Assembly: GCA_020050375.1 (NCBI GenBank)
Contig: JAGVKR010000241.1
Location: 1-9,217, forward strand
DNA from: Planctomycetales bacterium
Lineage (GTDB): Bacteria; Planctomycetota; Planctomycetia; Planctomycetales; Planctomycetaceae
DNA: 9,217 nt
Reading direction: 5' to 3'
The position numbers and the translations under genes were made by a program. The notes beneath the pieces are model-generated. The model was not told the origin of the DNA. It worked only from the letters and a program-made list of their open reading frames with translations, and did no database searches. Position 1 is the stretch's first letter; every line of letters begins with the position of its first letter. This document shows, in pieces, positions 1-6,900 of the stretch.

Positions 1-1
1 C

Positions 2-328
2 ACCCGCCGGGCCAGCGCTGCCGTCGCGCTGCAATCGCTGATGATGCTCAACGGCCAGTTCGTCACCGAACAGTCGGAGCAATTCGCGCAGCGCGTGATC
101 GCCGCCGCCGGCGACGACGAACCAAAACGGATCGAATCCGCGTTCCGCCTGGCGCTGTCGCGATCGCCGACCAGTGAAGAGGTCGATCTCAGCCGTGGCC
201 TGCTCGCCCAGCAGCGCGAGCGCACGAAGGACCAGCCCGATCTCACCCCGGCCCAATCCGCCGACCAGGCGCTGTTTCACCTGTGCCATATGCTGCTCAA
301 TACGAATGAGTTTTTGTATACACCGTAA
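2..328 (+). CDS. DUF1553 (PSD1-type) protein, C-terminal fragment
   Basis: The reading frame is already open at base 2 and stops with TAA at 326-328, so only the last 108 residues are visible and the start lies outside the window. The visible part matches the usual DUF1553 ending: a 'LQSLMMLNGQFV' stretch (families usually read LQALxLLNxxFV), a helix with 'AFRLALSRSPTSEEV', and the terminal 'LCHMLLNTNEFLYTP' (typically LxxALLNxNEFLYxx). DUF1553 usually sits behind DUF1549 and cytochrome-like PSCyt domains in large exported planctomycete proteins. Its biochemical role is not established. The next gene on the same strand is a DUF1501 protein, the expected partner, but the pair is separated here by a 290-base repeat island. 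Family assignment is from recalled motif patterns and is firm; nothing can be said about the N-terminal domains. Confidence 0.9.
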   Translation, partial: TRRASAAVALQSLMMLNGQFVTEQSEQFAQRVIAAAGDDEPKRIESAFRLALSRSPTSEEVDLSRGLLAQQRERTKDQPDLTPAQSADQALFHLCHMLLNTNEFLYTP

Positions 329-378
329 CGGCGAGCGGGGGGCGTCAGCCCCCTGAAGCATGGCCGACGGAGAAAGCT

Positions 379-399
379 CGGAATTCGGAGTGCGGAGTT
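379..399 (-). repeat. Heptamer array, three units (minus orientation)
   Basis: Read on the minus strand this stretch is three consecutive 7-base units: AACTCCG, CACTCCG, AATTCCG (consensus NAYTCCG). The same unit set occurs in the opposite orientation at 636-663, where a 15-base block (650-664) is an exact inverted match to 385-399. No coding function is apparent. Confidence 0.75.
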
Positions 400-442
400 G
401 AAGAGGCGGGCCGTGCGAACGGTGCAAAAAGTGGAAGCTGTT

Positions 443-540
443 CTCTCTTCTCCCCTCGCGGGAGAAGGGCCGAGGGCGAAAGTCATTGGACGCGAAAAAT
501 CACCCCCAACCCCTCTCCCGTCGAGGGAGAGGGGAGAAAG
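443..540. repeat. REPIN-like element: two opposed palindromic hairpins
   Basis: Two short palindromes lie about 42 bases apart. The left one has an 8-bp stem (447-454 with 460-467) around the loop CTCGC. The right one has a perfect 10-bp stem (510-519 with 525-534) around GTCGA. Their outer flanks resemble each other in inverted orientation (CTCTCTTCTCCCC on the left; CTTTCTCCCCTCTCCC as the complement on the right), so the unit is a pair of inverted copies of one palindrome. This is the layout called REPIN or BIME in enterics and pseudomonads, where RAYT (Y1) transposases mobilise it. No RAYT gene is in the window. The arms are similar, not identical, so the element is probably old. Confidence 0.65.
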
Positions 541-547
541 AAATGTG

Positions 548-569
548 TGGGCGCTGGTCGTGGCGCCCA
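548..569 (+). other. 7-bp stem-loop in the leader of the DUF1501 gene
   Basis: A perfect inverted repeat TGGGCGC (548-554) and GCGCCCA (563-569) encloses an 8-base loop, 50 bases upstream of the chosen ATG. There is no T-run after it, so it is unlikely to be an intrinsic terminator. It could be a leader structure or mRNA-stabilising hairpin; this is only inferred from symmetry. Confidence 0.3.
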
Positions 570-606
570 AGGTTACGAGCGGGACAATGAATCGGCGAAT
601 GCTCGC

Positions 607-612
607 GAGGAG
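607..612 (+). promoter_or_regulatory. Ribosome binding site deciding the DUF1501 start at 619
   Basis: GAGGAG lies six bases before the ATG at 619-621. The alternative ATG at 664, which would begin directly at the Tat motif, is preceded only by pyrimidine-rich heptamer repeats and has no such site. This favours 619. Confidence 0.65.
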
Positions 613-618
613 AGACAT

Positions 619-2085
619 ATGACCCTGCCATTCCCCACTCCGAATTCCGAACTCCGCACTCCGATGTCCCGCCGCGAGATGCTTCGCCTCTCGGGCCTGG
701 GGTTCGGTTCCATCGCGCTGCATTCGCTGCTCGCGAACGAGCGGGCCCGGGCGGCAAATCGCCAGGCGTTCGATCTCCTCCCGAAAGCGCCGCAGTTCGA
801 CCCCAGGGCGCGGGCCGTCATCATGCTCATGCAGAACGGCGGCCCCAGTCAGATGGAGCTGTTCGACCCCAAGGCCGACCTCGACAAATACCACGGCAAG
901 CAGCACTCGCTGAAGGTCGAGATGTTCCAGACCGGCAGCGAGCAGAACACGCTCCTCAAAAGCGTCTTCGCCTTCCGCAAGCAGGGGAACTGCGGGATGG
1001 AGCTGTCGGAAGTCATCCCGCACATCGGCGGCGTGGCCGACGACATCTGCCTCGTGCGGTCGATGCACACCGAGCACAACAACCACACCGAAGGCCTGAT
1101 CATGTTCAACACGGGCCGGATCTTTCAGGGAAAGCCTTCGGTGGGATCGTGGATCAGCTATGCGCTCGGGACCGAGAACCAGAACCTGCCGGCGTACGTC
1201 GTGCTTCGCGACCCGGCCGGCTACAACACCACCGGCTCGCTGACGTGGAGCTCGGGCTGGCTTCCCGCGCTCTACCGCGGCACCGAGTTCAGCTCGCAGG
1301 GGGCGCCGATCCTCAACCTGAAGCCGGCTAAAACGCAGGCGGCCGGCGCCCAGCAGGACGATCTCGCCTTCCTCGGGCAGATCAACCGCATCCACCAGCG
1401 CGGCTATCGCGGCAACAGCGAGCTCGAAACGCGGATCCAGAACTACGAGCTGGCGGCCCGCATGCAAATGGCCGCAGGGGAGCTGGTCGACATTTCCAAA
1501 GAGACGGAAGCCACGAAAAAGCTCTACGGCCTCGACAAGCCCGACACACAAGGGTATGGCCTCAGGTGCCTGATGGCCCGCAAGCTGGTCGAGGCGGGGG
1601 TGCGGTTCGTGCAGGTCTTCCCGCGCCCCTTCCAGCCGTGGGACACGCACAGCAAAACGAAGGAAGAGCTGGGCTCGATCTGCGCCGCGTGCGATCAGCC
1701 GAGCGCCGCGTTGATCACCGATCTCAAGCAGCGCGGCCTGCTCGACGAAACGATCGTTCTGTGGTCGGGGGAATTCGGCCGGCTGCCGGTCTCGCAGAAC
1801 GGCTCGGGGCGCGACCACAACCGCAACGCCTTCTCGCTGTTGCTCGCCGGGGGTGGGTTCAAGGGGGGCTACGTCCACGGCGCAACCGACGAAGTCGGCT
1901 ACAAGGCGGCGGTCGACCGCGTGAGCGTTCCCGATCTGCATGCCACGATCCTCAATCAACTGGGTCTCGATCATCAGTTGCTCACGTTCGAACACTCGGG
2001 CCGCGACGAATCGCTGACCGACGCCTCGCTGACCGGGGCGAATGTCGTGCTGCCGCTTTTGGCCAAGCCCGCGGCAGCGGGGTGA
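619..2085 (+). CDS. DUF1501 family protein (Tat-exported, alkaline-phosphatase-like fold)
   Basis: A 488-residue protein of a family abundant in Planctomycetota and distantly related to the sulfatase/alkaline phosphatase superfamily; its substrate is unknown. A twin-arginine motif SRREML (residues 17-22) precedes a hydrophobic stretch, indicating Tat export. Family landmarks are GGPSQMELFDPK (from residue 74), WDTH (341-344), WSGEFGR (382-388), RDHN (398-401) and a C-terminal 'DLHATILNQLGLDH' block; length is normal. The start is taken at 619 because of its GAGGAG site. Residues 6-15 (TPNSELRTP and its preceding residue) are encoded by a heptamer repeat array, so the true ancestral start may be Met16 at 664. 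The preceding gene is the DUF1553 partner on the same strand, so co-transcription is plausible despite the gap. Identity is clear, biochemical role is not. Confidence 0.93.
   Translation: MTLPFPTPNSELRTPMSRREMLRLSGLGFGSIALHSLLANERARAANRQAFDLLPKAPQFDPRARAVIMLMQNGGPSQMELFDPKADLDKYHGKQHSLKVEMFQTGSEQNTLLKSVFAFRKQGNCGMELSEVIPHIGGVADDICLVRSMHTEHNNHTEGLIMFNTGRIFQGKPSVGSWISYALGTENQNLPAYVVLRDPAGYNTTGSLTWSSGWLPALYRGTEFSSQGAPILNLKPAKTQAAGAQQDDLAFLGQINRIHQRGYRGNSELETRIQNYELAARMQMAAGELVDISKETEATKKLYGLDKPDTQGYGLRCLMARKLVEAGVRFVQVFPRPFQPWDTHSKTKEELGSICAACDQPSAALITDLKQRGLLDETIVLWSGEFGRLPVSQNGSGRDHNRNAFSLLLAGGGFKGGYVHGATDEVGYKAAVDRVSVPDLHATILNQLGLDHQLLTFEHSGRDESLTDASLTGANVVLPLLAKPAAAG
636..663 (+). repeat. 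Heptamer array, four units, inside the DUF1501 N-terminus
   Basis: Four consecutive 7-base units read CACTCCG, AATTCCG, AACTCCG, CACTCCG. They end exactly at the in-frame ATG at 664. The array is the inverted counterpart of 379-399. Seven is not a multiple of three, so gain or loss of one unit would put the 619 start out of frame with the rest of the gene. Confidence 0.75.
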
Positions 2086-2140
2086 TCGCGCGGGTGCATT
2101 CTCCGCGACACGCGCGGGCACACTCGACGGCAAGACGGCG

Positions 2141-2180
2141 TCGGAAGAGGGGGAGACGGAGAGAAGGGGAGTGGGGGAGA
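2141..2180 (+). repeat. Purine-rich octamer array (about five units)
   Basis: In an 8-base register the sequence reads TCGGAAGA, GGGGGAGA, CGGAGAGA, AGGGGAGT, GGGGGAGA. The last four units agree well with NGGGGAGN and the first is degenerate. From 2143 to 2180 only two bases on the plus strand are pyrimidines (C2157 and T2172). It is intergenic, 56 bases after the DUF1501 stop. Confidence 0.55.
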
Positions 2181-2199
2181 CATCCGTCGCCGCTCTACT

Positions 2200-2234
2200 G
2201 TTTTCCGGTCCCGGGTTCCCGTTCCCCGGTCCCC
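2200..2234 (+). repeat. C-rich heptamer array (about five units)
   Basis: In a 7-base register the sequence reads GTTTTCC, GGTCCCG, GGTTCCC, GTTCCCC, GGTCCCC. A further decayed unit, AGTCCCT, occurs in the same register at 2242-2248. The unit differs from the NAYTCCG heptamers near 380 and 640, but the period is the same. It starts 19 bases after the purine octamer array. Confidence 0.6.
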
Positions 2235-2398
2235 AATCGTCAGTCCCTGCTGCGCAAATCTGGAAATTCGTCTGGAAAGCGCAGAACAAAGTGAGGATTC
2301 AAAACAGGCCTTCGAATCGCCGTTTGGGTATCGCCAAACGCCGTCCGGGTGAAGCTGCGACTGGCGGAGCGCGACGACGGAAGTGATTGCCGGACACT

Positions 2399-2431
2399 CC
2401 CCCCCCCTTAGAAAAGGGGGGGCGGGGGGGG
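2399..2431. repeat. C-run/G-run palindrome with possible G-quadruplex
   Basis: Nine Cs (2399-2407) are followed by TTAGAAAA, seven Gs, one C and eight Gs. Positions 2401-2409 pair perfectly with 2414-2422 around the loop AGAA. The segment 2416-2431 can be split into four GGG runs with one- or two-base loops, so it could instead fold as a G-quadruplex on the plus strand. There is no T-run, so it is not a classical terminator. It lies about 430 bases upstream of the next gene. Confidence 0.6.
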
Positions 2432-2765
2432 CGCGCTGCACGGGTTCCAGAAACGAACGGAGCTTCGTCACTCTATATTGTACCCGACCGCCGATCTCAG
2501 CCGGTCGCCCGAGTGCGCGGATCTGGAAACATGGCGCCGAATTGTCGAGTTCAGACTTGTCAATTTGAGCCGGAGAGGGGTCCGGGCCATCAAGCTTGTC
2601 GACATCAGCAGAGCTGTGCCGGACGCATTGGCCCGCACCCCGAGAATCCCTTCGCACGCATATCGCACTCACATCGCTGGCACGCGACGCATGCGCGCCA
2701 CGTTCGTCGGTCTCAGAGGAATTCGGGGGGGCGCTCGAGTTATTGGACATTCCCCGCTTGGAAAC

Positions 2766-2794
2766 TTGACGAGTCCTTGCCGTTTCGTAATCAT
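2766..2794 (+). promoter_or_regulatory. Candidate sigma70-like promoter for the PEP-CTERM gene
   Basis: TTGACG (2766-2771) stands 17 bases before AATCAT (2789-2794), which matches TATAAT at four of six positions. It would give a leader of about 60 bases before the ATG at 2861. Planctomycete promoters are poorly defined, so this is weak evidence. Confidence 0.3.
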
Positions 2795-2860
2795 TGTGAT
2801 GAGCTTCGATAGCGTCTCAGTCAACTCTGCCGTCGTCATCCGTCTCATGAAGGGTGCCTT

Positions 2861-3772
2861 ATGGCAATTCGAGTCGTAGCGTTGTCAATGGCAGTGCTTT
2901 TCGCGAACACATTGGCAGTTCGCGCCGATTTTTTCGTGTCCGGCAGCGGCTACAGTTCGCTGGACGATGGCGTCACGCGGACGCCGTTTGACATCGTGGA
3001 AACCATCGGCAGCGACGGTTCGCGCATTGTGACCGGCAGTGGATTCAGCACGGTGGGCCCGGGCGGGCCTCAACAGTCTCTCTTACAGGCCGGCGGAACG
3101 GGAATCGCCTTTGCCTCGCAGGGACGCATCGGCGCGGGCATCAACACGGCCGCCGATTTCATCAACGTGACGCCGGGAACGACCTTTCAGCCTCGGGTCG
3201 CCGCTTCATTCAGTGCCGGATTCACCGACACATTTGAGGTCAAAAGCTCAACGCTGAGTTTTGGGACCCCCACCACCGTGGTCTATACGCTGGCAATTTC
3301 GGGCACTACCAACAGTCCCCCTCCTTCGCCCGGTTACCTGGGATCGCCTACGGGGACAGTCGGCATCAGCTTGACGGGCGACACGTTCATCATGCCTCCG
3401 ATCCGATGGCCGTCAACGTTTTCTTCCTACGTTCCGTTCGACGTCGACCTTGTGCGCTCGTTCAACATCGACACCACCGTTGGTGCGGTGCTTTCGATCA
3501 ACGTCGCTTTGAGCCTTAGCTCGATCAATCGAGCAGGTGACGGACAAGGCCCCACCCAGCAGACCATCATGGATTTCACAAACACCGTGAAATTTTTTGC
3601 TGACCCGTTGGCTCCTGACATCGTCCTGTCCAGTGCAAGCGGCTACGATTATTCGACGAATCCTGCCGCGGCTCCGGTCCCGGAACCATCGACGCTGGTC
3701 CTGGCCATGCTGTTCGGTGGAACGCTGATCCCGGTCGCGCTTCGGCCGGCGCCAATTCGACGGAACGCCTGA
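2861..3772 (+). CDS. PEP-CTERM sorting domain protein
   Basis: A 303-residue exported protein. The start is supported by GAAGGG (2849-2854), six bases before the ATG. Residues 1-22 form a signal peptide with a likely cleavage after VRA. The body (about 23-265) is rich in Ser, Thr and Gly with short alternating hydrophobic stretches, suggesting a beta-rich secreted domain that I do not recognise. The C-terminus has the full tripartite sorting signal: VPEPS at 273-277, a hydrophobic segment at about 278-294, and a basic tail containing RR at 300-301. PEP-CTERM proteins are processed and anchored or released by exosortases and often accompany exopolysaccharide. No exosortase is in this window. 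The next gene, on the same strand 225 bases on, encodes a secreted SGNH protein, but a functional link is not shown. The sorting assignment is firm and the function unknown. Confidence 0.88.
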   Translation: MAIRVVALSMAVLFANTLAVRADFFVSGSGYSSLDDGVTRTPFDIVETIGSDGSRIVTGSGFSTVGPGGPQQSLLQAGGTGIAFASQGRIGAGINTAADFINVTPGTTFQPRVAASFSAGFTDTFEVKSSTLSFGTPTTVVYTLAISGTTNSPPPSPGYLGSPTGTVGISLTGDTFIMPPIRWPSTFSSYVPFDVDLVRSFNIDTTVGAVLSINVALSLSSINRAGDGQGPTQQTIMDFTNTVKFFADPLAPDIVLSSASGYDYSTNPAAAPVPEPSTLVLAMLFGGTLIPVALRPAPIRRNA

Positions 3773-3787
3773 CCCATTTGTGGACTC

Positions 3788-3819
3788 GTGGACACCGGAA
3801 CAACGGCCGGTACGTCCAC
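3788..3819 (+). terminator. Interrupted stem-loop after the PEP-CTERM gene
   Basis: GTGGAC (3788-3793) and CCGG (3795-3798) pair with CCGG (3807-3810) and GTCCAC (3814-3819), with an asymmetric internal loop of one base against three. It starts 16 bases after the stop codon. It has no T-run, so it is at best a weak terminator or 3'-end-stabilising structure. Confidence 0.3.
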
Positions 3820-3927
3820 CGGCTCTACTCCGTCCCGGGAAACGTCTGCAGACGCCTGCCGACCAGCGTGCTATCCGGCTACAGCGACCCGACGACGCTG
3901 CCCAGCGCGGTCTGCAACTCGGCCAGC

Positions 3928-3949
3928 AGTGACAGTGACGTAGTGACGT
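3928..3949 (+). repeat. Short tandem repeat AGTGAC(GT)
   Basis: AGTGAC is followed by two exact copies of AGTGACGT, then AGGAC. The repeat lies about 50 bases upstream of the SGNH gene start. It may be simple slippage; no binding protein is suggested. Confidence 0.45.
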
Positions 3950-3997
3950 AGGACACGCCGTGCGTGTCGGCAATGCGCTTTCAACAGGGGGATTCGA

Positions 3998-6900
3998 ATG
4001 CGTATTTTTCTGTGTGTCGCCGTCGCCATGGGGATCGGAGCCCGGTGGGGACTCGCGCAGAGCCGAGATACCTCAGTGCCATCGGTCAAGCTCAACAGTG
4101 GCGAGGCGCAGCTCTTTGTCGACGACCACCTGATCGCCTGGCAATCCAACCTGAAGCGGACACTGCATCAGCCGATCAAGGACCACGGCGGAAACGCGCC
4201 GGTCCTCGCGATCGAGGACGAATTTGGAGCGACCAAATCGACGCTCGAAGCCAACGGGACGATTCTCTACGACACGAAACTCAAGAAATGGGTGATGTAC
4301 TCGCTGGCCTTTGCATCAAGCTGGCCGGGCGCCTCAGCCGACCGCGTGCGGCTGTACCGCTTCACCTCCCCGGATGCCATGAACTGGGTCAAGGGCGATG
4401 ATGGCGATCCACAGCGAATTGCCATCGATCTCGACGATCCCGTGAGCAAAACGATTGCGACGAACGTCGATCAGTTTTCGTGCATGTACGACGAGACCGA
4501 CCCCGACAATCCTGGCGATTCGCTGAACCACCAGGTCGTATTCGACGGGCGACGATCGTTGCGCGAGGTGGCTTCCGACGGCGTCGTGCAATTGCGATTC
4601 ACAGTGGACGAAGGCGGGGCGCTCTACTCATTCACGATTGATCCGGATCGGGGCCTGACCAGTGCGGTTGCAAAGTCCGAATCAACAGCCGGCACGATGA
4701 AGACCGAAACTTTCGATCGTGACCCGGGCTGGGTGGGAGTCAACAACCGGTCGGCCCGGACGATCGAACCGGTGCAGATCCGCCAGGACTTCGGCTTCAG
4801 CCCCGAGACGGCCCATGCCAGCGGCGGTCGGTCGAAAGACAAAGGAGAAATCGGAGGCGTCATTACGCCGGCCGGCGAGGTGGCGTTCTATGGAAAGGCC
4901 ATCAAGCCGATGTCGTTCGATGAGCCACTGAGCGCATCGGGGACAATGACCATCGCCCCCGGGGGAACGCACCTCCTGCTGGGTTTCTTCAACGCAACAA
5001 GCGTGAATGAGTGGCGGACTCCCAATACCGTCGCGATCCGGCTCAATGGCCGCGGCGACAACTTTTTTGCCTACGTCGAATACTGCACATCGAAATGGCG
5101 AGCCGGCGGAGACACGACGCCGTTTCCTTCGGTGACCGACCCCGCCACCGGCCGCTGGAACCTGATCGGGTTTCCGTGCCAGCAGAGTCTCCGCTGGACT
5201 CTGAACTACGATCCGCAGGGGAATGATGGAAAGGGGGTGGTGACGGCGACGATCGGCGAGCACAAGGCGATCTGCAATCTGGACGATTCGCACAAGCTGG
5301 ACGGCGCGACGTTCACGCACTTCGGCATCATCAACGTCATGAAGAGTGCCGACAGCGGCTCGGAAGTCTGGTTTGACAACATCTCCATCAATGGAAGTAA
5401 AGCAGAAGCGTTTTCCCGCGATCCGAAGTGGGAAGGCCGAAACAATCGGAAGAGCTACGAAACGCGGATCGTCCGACCGCGGTTCGATTTTGGTTTCAGT
5501 GACACGACTTTCGCCGGCGGAAAGGGGCGAGGAGAGTTGGGTGGCCAGATTTTCCGTGGGGATTGTCGGTACCCGGACAAGATGGCCAGCTATGGAGACC
5601 GGATCGGGCCTCTCACACTCGACAAGCCGCTCACGGCCTCGGGCAAAGTCGCGATGAGGCGCGGTGTGAGCGACAGCACGACGCTGTTCGGATTTTACAA
5701 TTCGAAGGAAAGCATGCGGTCCAACGAATCGCAAAGCGACGGACTCCCCGAGAGCGTCGTCGGGATTCACATTGAAGGCCCCAGCAGCGAGGGGTTTCAG
5801 TTTTATCCCGTGCTGCGCAAAAGGGGTGGCGGGAGCCAGTTCGGCGCGCCACGGACGTTTCCGTCAATCATGCCGGACGGAAAAGTCCACGACTGGAGCA
5901 TGGCCTACGACCCGCAAGGCGCGGCCGGGAAAGGTCAAATCACAGTCACGCTCGACAGTCGCTCGAACACGTTCGACCTGAGCGCCGGCGACAAGGAACG
6001 CGGGACGACGTTTGACCGCTTCGGAATCGTCACCTCGTGGATCGACGGCAACAGCCAGGACGTCTACTGGGATGACGTTTCGTACACGGTCGGTCAGAAT
6101 TCGCTCGAATTCGGTGAGAAACCGCTGACGATTGTCTGTCTCGGCGACAGCGTGACCGGCGTCTACTACCACACCGGCGGGCGGCGGGCTTATCCCGAGA
6201 TGCTGGAGGTCGCGATCAAACAGGCGATTCCCAAGGCGAACGTGAAAGTCATCAACGCGGGGATCAGCGGCCATTCGACGCCCGACGGCCTCGCGCGGCT
6301 CGATCGCGATGTGCTCATGCACAAACCCGATCTGGTCACGATCTCGTTTGGCTTGAACGACATGACGCGCCTTTCGGAAGAACAGTATCGCACAAACCTC
6401 GAAACGCTCGTCGCTCGCTGTCGCGAGGCGAAGGCGTCGGTTGTGCTCTGCACTCCCAACTCGGTCATCACGACCACCGGCCGGCCGATCGAAAAGCTGA
6501 AGCGCTTTTGTGACGTGATCCGTGCGACGGCAAAATCTCTCGACGTTCCCGTGTGCGACCAGTTCGCAGCGGGGGAATCTCTGCGGGAGAAGGATGCCTG
6601 GGCCTTTCGCTGCACGCTGAGCGACGAAATCCATCCGAACATGGATGGCCACAAACGGATGGCCGAGGAACTTTGCCGCACGATCACCGGTCGGAGCGTG
6701 TCACTGAGCGACGTCGGGCCGCTGCAACCGGCGCTCGTCAAAACGAGAATGCTCCTGGAGAGCTCCAATCCCGTAAAGATCCTGGCGATGCCTCCCTTCG
6801 ATGCTTTGATCGGCCCCGCCCTGAAAGAATTGCGACCCGATGCGACGATCGAAGTCACTGTGTGGCCAACCGACGGCAAGTCGCTGGCGGAACTGGAACA

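Larger units (their letters stand above)
2086..2860. other. 775-base stretch without a convincing gene
   Basis: All open frames here are low-complexity or lack family motifs and ribosome binding sites, so I call no gene. The first half holds three separate repeat structures, listed individually. A direct repeat CGCGCGGG occurs at 2087-2094 and 2111-2118. The second half, 2432-2760, is mixed sequence in which I recognise nothing. The last 100 bases hold a candidate promoter and the ribosome binding site of the PEP-CTERM gene. Confidence 0.7.

Noticed and set aside
379..663. CRISPR-like reading of the repeats before the DUF1501 gene
   Set aside because: Units are contiguous heptamers or single palindromes, without regularly spaced repeats and unique spacers, and no cas gene is present.
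277..2289. A 670-residue open frame on the minus strand across the first DUF1501 gene
   Set aside because: It lies antisense to a gene with clear family motifs, and its translation is Arg/Ala/Val-rich with no recognisable domain. Long antisense frames are common opposite GC-rich genes.
2387..2812. Overlapping open frames of 60-141 residues on the plus strand between DUF1501 and the PEP-CTERM gene
   Set aside because: They begin in or near the homopolymer palindrome, overlap one another in different frames, lack ribosome sites and have no family resemblance.
3413..3973. A 186-residue minus-strand open frame under the PEP-CTERM gene
   Set aside because: The plus-strand gene has a signal peptide, ribosome site and complete sorting signal; the antisense product is Arg/Ser/Cys-rich noise.
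4682..5770. A 362-residue minus-strand open frame inside the SGNH gene
   Set aside because: It is antisense to the tandem modules, whose landmarks align in register on the plus strand; it has no recognisable motif.
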